Below are positions 49,401 to 57,490 of a stretch of DNA of 64,000 bases, in pieces. How positions within the stretch are numbered: the stretch's first letter is position 1; each line of letters begins with the position of its first letter. The notes under the pieces were generated by a model. It was not told the DNA's origin. It did no database searches and saw nothing but the letters and a program-made list of their open reading frames with translations. Made by a program: the position numbers and the translations under genes. This DNA is from Streptomyces virginiae. GTDB taxonomy: Bacteria > Actinomycetota > Actinomycetes > Streptomycetales > Streptomycetaceae. The stretch is from positions 124,001-188,000 of the forward strand of contig NZ_JOAK01000007.1 of the NCBI RefSeq assembly GCF_000720455.1, given 5' to 3'.

Positions 49401-50329
49401 AGGCAGTTGCCGGAGAAGTCGGCCCGTACGCCGAGCACCACGACGGCCGGGTCGTGCGGGACGCCCTCCGGGCCCGGGACCGCCAGCGCGCAGAGCACCC
49501 GTACGAACGCGCGCCGCTCGTCCTCGTCGGTGCAGAGGGTGAACAGCTCCTCGAACTGGTCGACCAGCAGCACCGGCCGCAGTGGCGGCGGACCCAGGCC
49601 CGGCCCGGCCGCCGGGGGCGGGTCCGACAACCGGTGGACCGCTTCGAGCAGGGCGTGGGGGCGTTCCCGCAACTCCCGTGCCGTGATGCCGAGATCGCCG
49701 CCCAGCGCCTTCGCGGCGCGGCCGAGCAGTTCCTCCAGGGGCTGTGCGGTGGGGGTGAACCCGACCACGGGCCACGTGTCGGCGCCCGGCATCGGGAAGC
49801 CGCCGCCGCGCAGGGCCGGTACGAGGCCGGCGTTGAGCAGGGAGGACTTGCCGGCGCCCGACGGGGCGACGAGCATCAGTGGCCCGGCGCCGATCCGCTC
49901 GAAGACCCGTTCGGCCAGCTCGGTGGTGGCCCGCTCCCGGCCGAAGAACCAGCGGGCGTCCCGCGCGGTGAAGGCGGGCAGGCCGCGGTAGGGGCACTCG
50001 CCCTCCGTCCGCGGCCCGGCCACGGCGACGTCGCCGGCGGCACCCTCCGGGGCCTCGGTCTCCCGGGCCATCCGCAGCAGTTCACCCCCCGCCCGCAGGA
50101 CGTCGTCGCAGCGCCGCGCGACGTCGACGGTCACCCGCTTCGAGCCGGTCTCGATCTTGCTCAGGTAGCCCTTGCTGTAGTGCGTCTCGCGCGCGAGGTC
50201 CGCGAGGGACAGGCCGCGTTGCAACCGCAGACGTCTCAGCTGGGCAGGGAAGGGCCGCGCGGTGTCGTCGGACTCCCGCAGCCGGTCGGTCTCGCGCCGG
50301 CGGTCCGGATCCCCCAAAGCATCCCCCAT
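46475..50329 (-). CDS. XRE HTH - STAND NTPase - WD40 repeat protein
   Basis: 1284 aa. An N-terminal XRE-type helix-turn-helix (about 28-90; LSLADLARETHYSKGYLSKIE), then a STAND NTPase with P-loop APSGAGKSS (about 160) and Walker B VLLVDQFEELF (about 260). A single hydrophobic helix (MLATLVVLLVLAVGAGGLAY, about 583) precedes the C-terminal half, where I count 14 LWD-type WD40 blades, enough for two seven-bladed propellers. Such proteins sense a ligand with the WD40 part and switch by nucleotide binding; target unknown. ATG 50329 (MGDALGD) is chosen; the frame stays open upstream without conserved sequence. The repeats are near-identical at DNA level. Confidence 0.93.
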   Translation of the reverse strand: MGDALGDPDRRRETDRLRESDDTARPFPAQLRRLRLQRGLSLADLARETHYSKGYLSKIETGSKRVTVDVARRCDDVLRAGGELLRMARETEAPEGAAGDVAVAGPRTEGECPYRGLPAFTARDARWFFGRERATTELAERVFERIGAGPLMLVAPSGAGKSSLLNAGLVPALRGGGFPMPGADTWPVVGFTPTAQPLEELLGRAAKALGGDLGITARELRERPHALLEAVHRLSDPPPAAGPGLGPPPLRPVLLVDQFEELFTLCTDEDERRAFVRVLCALAVPGPEGVPHDPAVVVLGVRADFSGNCLDLPELAPVFTGGLFVLPPMSPAELRESITRPARLAGLALEPGLVPLLLRDVGPCDGPSGGATPSGMLPLVSHALMATWRRREGATLTVAGYERTGGIQGAVARTAEEVFGRLYPAEQNTLRRVLVRLVHVADGTGATRRRMSRTALMEQLVDAGPAAAALDAFVRARLITMDSDTVEITHEALLHAWPRLRGWIRADRAGLLIHQQLAHAAVEWEREGRDPSALYRGTRLDTASSWADELDGGDRLAPLEAAFLRESRAAQDGRERQASRQARLRQRMLATLVVLLVLAVGAGGLAYQQRAGALGQERTARSRALALQSAALAAGQPEASMLLAGDAYRTARTSEARGALLSTQSQPFVARLGGHRGPVNAVAFGPDNGILATGSSDGTVTLRRVSDRRTTATFTMAGRVRAVAVSPDGRTLAAVSTDGPARLWDTADGRTKAVLPASTTGSRTVAFAPDGRTLATGCPDGTVRLWESAGEYRSVASLAGHTGRVNALAFASDGRTLVSAGADRSVRLWDPVAAAPLAVLSGHTDEVLGAAFAPDGRTVATGGVDRTVRLWDVAGRRTTATLTGHSDDVNGVAFTPDGTTVISAGGDGATRLWDVAGGRLTATLAGHTDYVLGVAVDGRGALVATAGFDQSVVLWDLRGAVLASRPFTEVWHAAYSPDGKLLATAEADHAVRLWDVAGRRVVATFEGHSETVFSVDFSPDGRTLASAGSDGTVRLWDVAAGGPSATLAGQGGTVFAVDFAPDGRTLASAGSDGTVRLWDVVSRRRLATLGGHTDFANDVEFSPDGRTLASAGDDLTVRLWDVAGRRPLAALTGHTGAVRGVAFSPDGRTLATSGNDGTVRLWDARRHRFEAALAGHTGSARGIAFSPDGRTLASSGNDRTVRLWDVAGRRTLAALSGHTNAVWGVAFAPDGGTVASSSTDGTVRLWNLDVEARLAVVDRLREGPAGAPSEGVRAAPTGAFFSRL

Positions 50330-50428
50330 GGCAGTGCGCCCAGGCCGTGAGATGGCGTCGCCCAGGCTACCGCGCGGGGCGGCCGGAAATATGGATCTTC
50401 CAGCCGGTATGACGAGCACAGGAACGTG

Positions 50429-50452
50429 CGGAGCCGCCGCGCGGCGGCTCCG
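50429..50452 (-). terminator. Palindromic terminator of I36-like gene
   Basis: A perfect 24-bp palindrome (12-bp arms 50429-50440 and 50441-50452, rich in GC) lies 22 bp beyond the stop of the small secreted protein gene and before the WD40 gene. Confidence 0.6.
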
Positions 50453-50474
50453 CAGGGCCCTCCTCGGGGGAGCG

Positions 50475-50837
50475 CTAGCGGTTGAGGCGGATCGAGTTGA
50501 CCGGCGTGAGGTCGGCGTACACACCGGTCTTGGCGGCGATGGGGCCGCCGCAGCCCGCGCCGCCCGAGCCGGTGCACAGGTTTGCGGTCGCACCGCCGTA
50601 CTGGTTGTTGAGCACCCAGTGATGCCCGAACTGATTGCTGAGGTTGTGGGCCCCGTACCGGTGGAAGACGTGCGTCGGCTTGACTGCCGGGTTCTGGTTC
50701 TGAGGGTAGATGCACACCGCCCCGTCCGGGCATCCCGCCCAGGCGTCGACCGGCCTGGCCTCCACCGAGGCGCTGAGCGCGATCACCGCGACGACGGACG
50801 TGGCGAGAGCGGCGGCGCCGCGGAACAGCTTGCGCAT
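50475..50837 (-). CDS. Small secreted protein, peptidase-inhibitor I36-like
   Basis: 120 aa. Signal peptide (MRKLFRGAAALATSVVAVIALSAS...), then a Cys-rich domain with GCPDGAVCIYPQ, YGAHNLSNQFGHHWVLNNQYGGA and CTGSGGAGCG. This pattern is found in secreted Streptomyces proteins annotated with I36 inhibitor-like domains. Start ATG 50837 with an AGGGGA site; a longer frame upstream lacks support. Function unproven, extracellular location likely. Confidence 0.8.
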   Translation of the reverse strand: MRKLFRGAAALATSVVAVIALSASVEARPVDAWAGCPDGAVCIYPQNQNPAVKPTHVFHRYGAHNLSNQFGHHWVLNNQYGGATANLCTGSGGAGCGGPIAAKTGVYADLTPVNSIRLNR

Positions 50838-51124
50838 GGTTTCCCCTTGCGGTTCGTGCCTCGTGCTGACGGCTCCAGCCTGGCGCCGCCCGGACACCGG
50901 GTCGACGGGTTGCCCGTTGCCCGTCCCGGGCCGGACCGGGAAACCCCTCGCGGCCTGCGCCGTTGCCGGTCACGGGGCAACAGCGCGGGTCACGGGCGGC
51001 GGGACCCGCCTCCGGTACGACGATCCACTCTCCGGGCGTCAAAATGCGGCCGTTTGCCCACGGCATGCGTCGATCCGCTCACCCGGTGTGGCGATTTGTC
51101 GCAATCGCCCATAACTTCTGCATT
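50838..51124. promoter_or_regulatory. Divergent promoter region, I36-like / beta-helix genes
   Basis: 287 bp between outward-facing genes for two secreted proteins. I see no RNA gene or convincing ORF. Promoters for both must be here; I could not place them. Confidence 0.4.
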
Positions 51125-52213
51125 GTGACGAACCGACAACTCAAGTCCCTCACGTGCATCGCCGTCGTCATGGCCGCCGGCTTCGGCGTCTTCGCGCCAC
51201 CCGCATCGGCGGCCGGACACCGAGTGCGCCCGGGCGACTCGATCCAGGACGCGGTGGACTCCGCGCGGCCGGGCGACATCATCACCGTGATGCCGGGCAC
51301 CTACTACGAGAACGTGCTGATCACGAAGAGGCTGACCCTGCGCGGCTGGGGAGAGCACACGGTGATCAAGCCGCCGGCCGCGAAGACCCTGCCCGCCACG
51401 CCGAAGGCGTCCGGACGGGCCGCCCTCGCCTGCTCGCAGGCCGACACCGGCATCTGCGTCATGGGTACGGAGGAGCAGCCCGTCACCGGTGTCGAGATCC
51501 GCGCGCTGACCGTCTCCGGCTTCAAGCGCAACGGCATCTGGGCCTCGTACACCGACCGGCTGAGCGTCGAGCGCGTGATCTCCGAGAACAACAGCACCTG
51601 GGGCATCGCGCAGGAACGCTCCACCCGCGGCTTCTTCCGCGACAACATCGCCCGTGACAACGCCGAGTCGGGCATCTTCATCGCCAACACCGTCGCGCGC
51701 GAGGGCGGCGCCACCGACACCGGCGGCGCGGTGATCCGCGGCAACAGGCTGACCGGCAACCGGATCGGGGTCACGGTCAGGCGCGTCAGGAACCTCACCG
51801 TCAGCGGCAACCACCTCACCGGCAACTGCGGCGGCGTGTTCGTCGTCGGCGACGAGGGCGAGCCCGGCGCCGGCGACCTGACCATCCGCGGCAACCGCAT
51901 CCACGAGAACAACAAGTTCTGCAAGGGCAACAGCCGTCTCCCCGACATCCAGGGCGTGGGCGTCGTCCTCACCGGCGCCGAAGAGACGATCGTGCGTTCG
52001 AACTCCATCCGGGGCAACGTCGGATCCTCCCCGCTGTCGGGCGGCATCCTGCTGTTCAAGAGCTTCGTGGGCGCGACGAACACCGACAACGTCATCGAGG
52101 ACAACGTGGTGCGGGACAACCGGCCGGCCGACCTGGCCAACCAGGGCACCGGATCGGGCAACCGGTTCCTCAACAACCGGTGCGACACCTCCGTGCCGAC
52201 CGGCATGTGCTGA
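51125..52213 (+). CDS. Secreted right-handed beta-helix repeat protein
   Basis: 362 aa from GTG 51125. N-terminal signal peptide with a hydrophobic core and a likely cut after PPASA. The mature part has parallel beta-helix coils (PbH1/NosD-like): GTYYENVLITKRLTLRG, NSTWGIAQE, NRLTGNRIGVTVRR, NLTVSGNHLTGNCGG. Such proteins are often polysaccharide-active or structural; no pectate-lyase-type catalytic set was recognised. Upstream ribosome-binding site is weak. Confidence 0.85.
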   Translation: MTNRQLKSLTCIAVVMAAGFGVFAPPASAAGHRVRPGDSIQDAVDSARPGDIITVMPGTYYENVLITKRLTLRGWGEHTVIKPPAAKTLPATPKASGRAALACSQADTGICVMGTEEQPVTGVEIRALTVSGFKRNGIWASYTDRLSVERVISENNSTWGIAQERSTRGFFRDNIARDNAESGIFIANTVAREGGATDTGGAVIRGNRLTGNRIGVTVRRVRNLTVSGNHLTGNCGGVFVVGDEGEPGAGDLTIRGNRIHENNKFCKGNSRLPDIQGVGVVLTGAEETIVRSNSIRGNVGSSPLSGGILLFKSFVGATNTDNVIEDNVVRDNRPADLANQGTGSGNRFLNNRCDTSVPTGMC

Positions 52214-52248
52214 CCCGTGTCCCCCCTCATCAGGAGAATCGAGGCCGT

Positions 52249-53337
52249 ATGACCACGGTGAGTTCCACCCCCGCCCCCGCCCCCACACCCGCGCCCGTCC
52301 CCGCCCCGAACGCCGGCCCGCCGCACACGCCCCCGCCGGCCATGCGCCTGCGCGAGCTCGCCTTCGGCGCGGCCGTCGCCGCCGCCGTACGCGCCGCGGC
52401 GCGGCTCAAGGTGGCCGACGCCCTGGGGGAGTCGCCCGCCACCCCCGCCGAACTCGCGGCCGCGGTGCACGCGGAGCCCAAGCCCCTGCAGCGGCTGCTC
52501 CGCGCCCTGTCCTGCTACGGGATCTTCGCCGAGACCGAGGACGGCAGCTTCGTCCACACGGACATGTCGCGGCTGCTGCGCGAGGACGACCCGCACAGCC
52601 TGCGCTACATCTCCCTGTGGTGCACGGAACCCTGGACCTGGCAGGCCTGGCCGCGGCTCGACGACGCCGTCAGCACCGGCGGGAGCATCTTCCACGACCT
52701 CTTCGGCAAGGGGTTCTTCGACTACCTGCACGAGGACGCGCACGAGTCGGCGCACGTCTTCAACCGCGCCATGACCACCTCCAGCATGCAGTCGGCACTG
52801 GACGTCGCGGACCTCCTCGACCTCACCGGCGTCTCGGTCGTCGCGGACATCGGCGGTGGCCAGGGACACGTGCTGGCCAGCCTGCTGGAGAAGCACCCGA
52901 CGGTACGCGGGTACCTGCTCGACCTGCCCGGCGTGGCCGCGAAGGCCGATCCCCGGCTGCGCGACGGCGGCCCCCTCGCCGACCGGACCGGCATCGTCCC
53001 CGGCGACTGCCGCGAGGCCGTCCCGGTCGAAGCCGACCTCTACATCATCAAGAACATCCTCGAATGGGACGACGAGAGCACCCGCAGGACCCTGCGCAAC
53101 GTCGTCGCCGCGGCCCGACCCGGAGCCAGGGTCGTCGTCATCGAGAACCTCGTCGACGACACCCCGTCGATGCGGTTCACCACGGCCATGGACCTGATGC
53201 TGCTGCTCAACGTCGGCGGGGCGAAGCACACCGAGGAAAGCCTCCGCACCCGTCTGGCGGACGCCGGACTCCTCCTCGGCGACGTCCGCCCCGTCAACGC
53301 GTACCTGCACGCCTTCGAGTGCACCGTGCCCGGGTGA
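52249..53337 (+). CDS. SAM-dependent O-methyltransferase (DnrK/TcmO-like)
   Basis: 362 aa. Pro/Ala-rich N-terminal 30 residues, a helical dimerisation domain, then the Rossmann domain with VADIGGGQGHVLASLL (about 201-216) and IIKNILEWDDE near 265, the position of the usual HVLHDWDD. Plant-type O-methyltransferases of this class decorate aromatic polyketides. Here the region where the catalytic His would be expected reads KNILEW, so activity needs testing. Start ATG 52249 with AGGAG and GAGG just upstream. It faces the ACP gene across a strong terminator. Confidence 0.9.
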   Translation: MTTVSSTPAPAPTPAPVPAPNAGPPHTPPPAMRLRELAFGAAVAAAVRAAARLKVADALGESPATPAELAAAVHAEPKPLQRLLRALSCYGIFAETEDGSFVHTDMSRLLREDDPHSLRYISLWCTEPWTWQAWPRLDDAVSTGGSIFHDLFGKGFFDYLHEDAHESAHVFNRAMTTSSMQSALDVADLLDLTGVSVVADIGGGQGHVLASLLEKHPTVRGYLLDLPGVAAKADPRLRDGGPLADRTGIVPGDCREAVPVEADLYIIKNILEWDDESTRRTLRNVVAAARPGARVVVIENLVDDTPSMRFTTAMDLMLLLNVGGAKHTEESLRTRLADAGLLLGDVRPVNAYLHAFECTVPG

Positions 53338-53352
53338 CCCCGGCCGGCAGCC

Positions 53353-53395
53353 ACGACGCCCCGGGACCGGCGGTGGGCCGGTCCCGGGGCGTCGT
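53353..53395. terminator. Strong bidirectional terminator
   Basis: A perfect 19-bp stem (53353-53371 with 53377-53395) with a 5-nt loop between convergent methyltransferase and ACP genes. Confidence 0.85.
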
Positions 53396-53434
53396 CGTGC
53401 GTGCCGGGCGGCGGCGCCCGCCCGCCCGGACCCG

Positions 53435-53692
53435 TCAGGTGCCGGCCGTCAGGGCGTCGTTGACGAGGTCGAGGAACTCGCGCGGCGACTTGCACTGGTC
53501 CGCACCGGCGGGGAGGGACCGGCCGTGCCGGTTCTCCAGCTCGCCGACGATGCCGAGCAGCCCCAGGGAGTCCAGCCCCCACTCGTCGAACTTCGCATCG
53601 GGCCGGTCCGCCATGACGGCGGGGTCGACGGCGATGCCCGCACCCTTCTTCATCAGCGCGGCCAGCTCTTCCACGGTCAGTCGATCGGTCAT
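53435..53692 (-). CDS. Acyl carrier protein, type II PKS family
   Basis: 85 aa. FDEWGLDSLGLLGIVGELENRHG with the attachment Ser in LDSLG is the pattern of minimal aromatic-polyketide ACPs. It starts 13 bp after the SchA/CurD-like gene with a GAGGAGAAG site. No ketosynthase alpha/beta genes accompany it in this window. Confidence 0.93.
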   Translation of the reverse strand: MTDRLTVEELAALMKKGAGIAVDPAVMADRPDAKFDEWGLDSLGLLGIVGELENRHGRSLPAGADQCKSPREFLDLVNDALTAGT

Positions 53693-53705
53693 GGCGGGCT
53701 TCTCC

Positions 53706-54908
53706 TCAGGCTCGGGCCGGCGAACGCCGGTCGGTGATCAGGCGCATCTCGGAACGCTCCAGGAAGCGCGAGATCTCCTGGTGGGTGGTGGGGACGCCGT
53801 CCTTGGCGCTGTCGAGCAACCGTGCGAGCACCGCCGCCTTGTGACCGCCCTCGACGCCGAGCGTCAGGGCCGGCCGGGCGTCGTGCGGTCCGCGCAGGTC
53901 GAGGAGGCGGACGACGATGTCGTCGCGCTGGAAGACGGTGCTCGCCTCGACGGGGCTCGTCGCGTCGTCCACGGCCGCCTCGTCCTGTGCGGCGAGCAGC
54001 CGGGCGAGTTCCATGCCGCAGCCCTTCTTGGCGGGATAGAACAGCGCGTGCCGTCCGAGCTCCGAGCCGTCGCCGCCGCCCGCCGCCACATGGTGCACGG
54101 CGGGCAGCGCCGCACGGGTGAAGAAGGTCCGGGCCGAACCGGGATCGCTGAGATCGCGATCCTGCTCCAGGTACGGGTTGATGGCCTCCTCCAGCGCCCT
54201 GACCTCGGGCTGCAGGGCCACGTGGCGCAGCGCCGCGAGCAGGTCGCCCTCGACCTCGAAGGCCCGTACGACGCGGTTGCCGTGCATGAACAGCGAGGTG
54301 CGGCGCAGCCGGGTGTTCTCGTCGACCTGCGCCTTCGGCGACGCGTACCCGCTCAGCAGCTCCGCCACGACGGACTCGCTGCCCGGCTTGACCGTGAAGG
54401 TCAGGGCGTGGCGGACCACGCCGTCCCCGCGCCGCGGGGCGACCTGGAGGCGGCCCCTCGCCCGGTCCGGGCCGTCCGCCGAAGCGGACACGGCGGCGGC
54501 AGCGGCGGCGAAGGGGGTACCGGCGGACGGGCCGGCGGAGAAGGACGCGGCGGCGGGACCGTGGTCCCTGCCCGTCTCCCGCAGCACGCTGAACCGCAGC
54601 GAGCGGGTGTCCCGTACGCAGCCGTGGAGGGGCTGGACCGACGCGACGTGCTCCTCGCTGTTGACCCAGGCCAAGAACCGCGGTGCGCTCTCCCATTCGC
54701 TGGTGATCAGCCACTGCGACGGATTCTCGATCGACTGGCACAGCTCGTCCCGGATGTGCCCGGGGACGGAGGAGACCTGCTTGTGGAGGTCCTCGTAGAC
54801 CTCCAGGAACTGGTTCTGCGCACCGTCGTACAGATCCAGCAGCAGCACGACCCGAAGCCTCGAGTCGTCGAAGGCGGACTGGGATATCCGTTCCGACAAG
54901 GTTGTCAT
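53706..54908 (-). CDS. ABM-domain / SchA-CurD-like fusion protein
   Basis: 400 aa. N-terminal about 105 residues look like an antibiotic-biosynthesis-monooxygenase (ABM) ferredoxin-like fold; an Ala-rich linker leads to a SchA/CurD-like domain (about 165-395) of the kind encoded first in whiE and curamycin spore-pigment clusters. SchA/CurD proteins belong to type II PKS loci; their exact role is not settled. Transcribed divergently from the FAD hydroxylase, with the ACP gene behind it. Confidence 0.85.
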   Translation of the reverse strand: MTTLSERISQSAFDDSRLRVVLLLDLYDGAQNQFLEVYEDLHKQVSSVPGHIRDELCQSIENPSQWLITSEWESAPRFLAWVNSEEHVASVQPLHGCVRDTRSLRFSVLRETGRDHGPAAASFSAGPSAGTPFAAAAAAVSASADGPDRARGRLQVAPRRGDGVVRHALTFTVKPGSESVVAELLSGYASPKAQVDENTRLRRTSLFMHGNRVVRAFEVEGDLLAALRHVALQPEVRALEEAINPYLEQDRDLSDPGSARTFFTRAALPAVHHVAAGGGDGSELGRHALFYPAKKGCGMELARLLAAQDEAAVDDATSPVEASTVFQRDDIVVRLLDLRGPHDARPALTLGVEGGHKAAVLARLLDSAKDGVPTTHQEISRFLERSEMRLITDRRSPARA

Positions 54909-55054
54909 CGTTCACACTCCTTCGAGACCACACGGTCGCCACGGGCGGCGCCACCCGAACCGATCGTGGTCCGATGGCGCCGTCGGCGCGAGAGGAGAGA
55001 ACCAAGCGGGTGAACGAGCGAGGGAACACCCGTCGTAGAGGGCATGGAAGAGCC
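54909..55054. promoter_or_regulatory. Divergent promoter region, SchA-CurD-like / FAD hydroxylase
   Basis: 146 bp between the outward-facing SchA/CurD-like and hydroxylase genes; must carry both promoters. No clear sigma-factor boxes recognised. Confidence 0.4.
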
Positions 55055-56728
55055 ATGAAGGAAAACGTCGACCACCGCGTCCCGGTCCTCATCGTGGGCG
55101 GCTCGCTGGTGGGCCTGTGCACCTCGCTGTTCCTCGGCCGTCACGGCATCACGCACATGCTGGTCGAGAAGCACGCGGGAACCTCGCTGCACCCACGTGG
55201 ACGCGGTATCAACGTACGCACCATGGAGCTGTTCCGGGTCGCCCACGTCGAGGACCGCATCCGTGAGGCCGCCGCGGTCCTGGCGGACAACCACGGGATC
55301 CTGCAGGGCGGCTCCCTGACCGGTGACGACCAGGAATGGCTGTTCGAGCAGATCGACCCGGGGGGCGCACTGGCGCGGTTCAGCCCTTCGAGCTGGTGCC
55401 TGTGCAGCCAGAACGACATCGAGCCGGTGCTGATGTCCGTCACCCCCACGCTCGGGGCGGACCTGCGGTTCTCCACCGAACTGCTCTCCTTCGAACAGGA
55501 CGAGAGCGGGGTCACCGCGATCGTCAAGAACCGCGAGACCGGGGAGCACAGCACGGTGCGCGCCGACTACCTGGTCGCCGCCGACGGGCCGCGCAGCCCC
55601 GTGCGCGAACAGCTCCGCATCGGCCAGAGCGGTCCCGGCGACCTCTTCCACAACGTGAGCATCACCTTCCGGTCCCGCATGCTCGCGGACGTGATCGGCG
55701 ACCGCCGTTTCATCGTGTGCTACCTCACCAAGCCGGACGCCGACGGGGCCCTGCTGCCCGTCGACAACCGCGAGCGGTGGGTCTTCCACGCGCCGTGGCA
55801 CCCCGACCGGGGCGAGACGCTGGAGGACTTCACCGACGAACGCTGCGTGGAGCACATCCGGCGGGCCGTCGGCGCACCCGACCTGGACGTCGAGATCACC
55901 GGGAAGGCGCCGTGGCACGCCGCCGAGCGCGTCGCCCAGCGGTACGCGGCCGGCCGGGTCTTCCTGGCCGGCGACTCCGCCCACGAGATGTCGCCCACCG
56001 GGGCGTTCGGCTCCAACACCGGCATCCAGGACGCGCACAACCTCGCCTGGAAGATCGCCGCGGTGCTGGACGGCGCCGCGGGTCCGGGGCTGCTGGAGAC
56101 CTACGAGTCCGAGCGGCTCCCGGTGGCGCGGGCCACGAGCGAGCGGGCCTCGGCCCGTTCCGCGGAGCACAGCCACCCGGGCTACGAGCCGGACCCGGAG
56201 ACCGTTCCCGAGCCCGTCGCCGGAGCGCCCGCGCGCGGTGGCGGCGGCCGCCAGAACGGCGTCCTCACCGTGGCCATGGGGTACCGGTACGGGCAGGGCG
56301 CGGTCGTGGGGGCCGACCCGGACCTGCCGGTCGTGCCCGAACGGATGCGGCTGTGCGGGGATCCGGGCACGCGCGCCCCGCACCTGTGGCTCCGCGATCC
56401 GGCGCAGGGCGGGCGGAAGTCCACGGTCGACCTCTACGAGCGGTCCTTCGTCCTGCTCAGCTCCGAGGGCACACCGTGGAGCGGAGCGGCGGGATCGGTC
56501 GCCAAGCGGATGAACGTACGCCTGGACGCCTACGCGATCGGCACGGGCCCGGAGGCCGACCTGATCCCGGAGGACGACGGCGACTGGGCCGGGGCGCACG
56601 GCACCACGGCGTCCGGAGCGGTCCTCGTCCGCCCGGACGGCTTCGTGGCCTGGCGCTCGCCGGACGCCGTGGCGGACCCGGAATCGGTCCTCTACAAGGT
56701 CCTGACCACCCTGCTGGACCGCTACTGA
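55055..56728 (+). CDS. FAD-dependent aromatic polyketide hydroxylase
   Basis: 557 aa, PHBH-type flavoprotein. FAD-binding VLIVGGSLVGLCTSLFLGRHG (about 10-30), the LHPRGRGINVRTMELFR loop, VAADGPRSPVRE, and GDSAHEMSPTGAFGSNTGIQDAHNLAWK near 305. Close in type to whiE and tetracenomycin/oxytetracycline hydroxylases. ATG 55055 (GGAAG just upstream) is preferred over the in-frame starts further upstream. Probably tailors a pigment or aromatic polyketide whose core PKS is elsewhere. Confidence 0.92.
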   Translation: MKENVDHRVPVLIVGGSLVGLCTSLFLGRHGITHMLVEKHAGTSLHPRGRGINVRTMELFRVAHVEDRIREAAAVLADNHGILQGGSLTGDDQEWLFEQIDPGGALARFSPSSWCLCSQNDIEPVLMSVTPTLGADLRFSTELLSFEQDESGVTAIVKNRETGEHSTVRADYLVAADGPRSPVREQLRIGQSGPGDLFHNVSITFRSRMLADVIGDRRFIVCYLTKPDADGALLPVDNRERWVFHAPWHPDRGETLEDFTDERCVEHIRRAVGAPDLDVEITGKAPWHAAERVAQRYAAGRVFLAGDSAHEMSPTGAFGSNTGIQDAHNLAWKIAAVLDGAAGPGLLETYESERLPVARATSERASARSAEHSHPGYEPDPETVPEPVAGAPARGGGGRQNGVLTVAMGYRYGQGAVVGADPDLPVVPERMRLCGDPGTRAPHLWLRDPAQGGRKSTVDLYERSFVLLSSEGTPWSGAAGSVAKRMNVRLDAYAIGTGPEADLIPEDDGDWAGAHGTTASGAVLVRPDGFVAWRSPDAVADPESVLYKVLTTLLDRY

Positions 56729-56752
56729 CCCCCGGGCCTTTCCGGAGACGAC

Positions 56753-56795
56753 AAGGGGCGCCGTCCCCGCGGAGATCCGCGGGCCGGCGCCCCTT
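56753..56795. terminator. Bidirectional terminator
   Basis: An 11-bp outer stem (56753-56763 with 56785-56795) and an inner CCGCGG palindrome pair, between the convergent hydroxylase and lipoprotein genes. Confidence 0.75.
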
Positions 56796-56819
56796 TCGCA
56801 GGCGGGCTTCCGGATCGGA

Positions 56820-57377
56820 TCACGGAAGCATCGTCGACCCCAGCTCACCCGGCTTCTTCGGCACCCAGGGCGCCACGGCGGTGGCCTCGGCCGGGTCCGG
56901 CTCCCTCATGTTCACGCGCCGGACGTCCCTGCCTTCCGCCGGTCCGGGCAGGACGTAGATCTGTTTGATCTGACCGGTGGCGTGCAGGTAGAGCACTACG
57001 GTCTGCCGGTACGAGCCCTCGTCGTAGAACTCCGCGGTGACCTTCCCGCCGGCACCCTTGCGGAAAGCGGCGATCCAGTTCTCGGCGGTCTTCTTCGCGG
57101 CAGTCCGGTCCTCCTCGTCGGCGGCCAGGGACGCCAGCGCGTCGACCTTCCCGTCTGCGATCCGCCACACCACCTGCTGAGTGATCCTCAACGTCCCCGT
57201 GGTCGGGTACCCGACCACCGCGAGCGGCGGGTGACTGCTGTAGTCCCCGGCGTACTCCAGGTCGGCCGCGTCGTACTCCGACGAGCAGCCGGTCAGCACA
57301 CCGAAGACCAGCGCGGCGACGAGGAAGCCCCGGGTCCCTCTCCCACGACGTCCTGCCGCGGAGAAGCAAGTGTCCAT
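56820..57377 (-). CDS. Putative lipoprotein, paralogue 1
   Basis: 185 aa with a type II signal peptide (n-region RRGRGTR, lipobox VLTGC, Cys31). The mature part shares with the next upstream gene the segments HPPLAVVGYPT, TGTLRITQ, VVWRIADGK, AENWIAAF and APWVPKKPGELGS, so the two are paralogues. No known catalytic domain recognised; surface-anchored. Its first codons and leader resemble those of the large secreted protein gene at 62.0 kb. Confidence 0.8.
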   Translation of the reverse strand: MDTCFSAAGRRGRGTRGFLVAALVFGVLTGCSSEYDAADLEYAGDYSSHPPLAVVGYPTTGTLRITQQVVWRIADGKVDALASLAADEEDRTAAKKTAENWIAAFRKGAGGKVTAEFYDEGSYRQTVVLYLHATGQIKQIYVLPGPAEGRDVRRVNMREPDPAEATAVAPWVPKKPGELGSTMLP

Positions 57378-57423
57378 GTTTCTTCGGTCCTTCGGTCGGT
57401 ACCTGGTGATCCAGGAGCGAGAC

Positions 57424-57467
57424 GAGGGGCGTCGTCCCCGTGGTCTCCCACGGGGACGACGCCCCTC
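57424..57467 (-). terminator. Very strong terminator
   Basis: A 20-bp perfect stem (57424-57443 with 57448-57467) with a 4-nt loop, between two paralogous lipoprotein genes on the same strand. It isolates the second from the first. Confidence 0.88.
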
Positions 57468-57490
57468 ATGCAGGCCGGGAGCCGGTCAGC

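Noticed and set aside
47549..50350. Plus-strand open frame of 933 codons opposite the WD40 gene
   Set aside because: Repetitive translation mirrors the WD40 repeats in the wrong frame; no motif.
50330..50593. N-terminal extension of the WD40 protein by 88 codons
   Set aside because: Low-complexity Ala/Arg-rich translation before the HTH; ATG 50329 fits the fold boundary.
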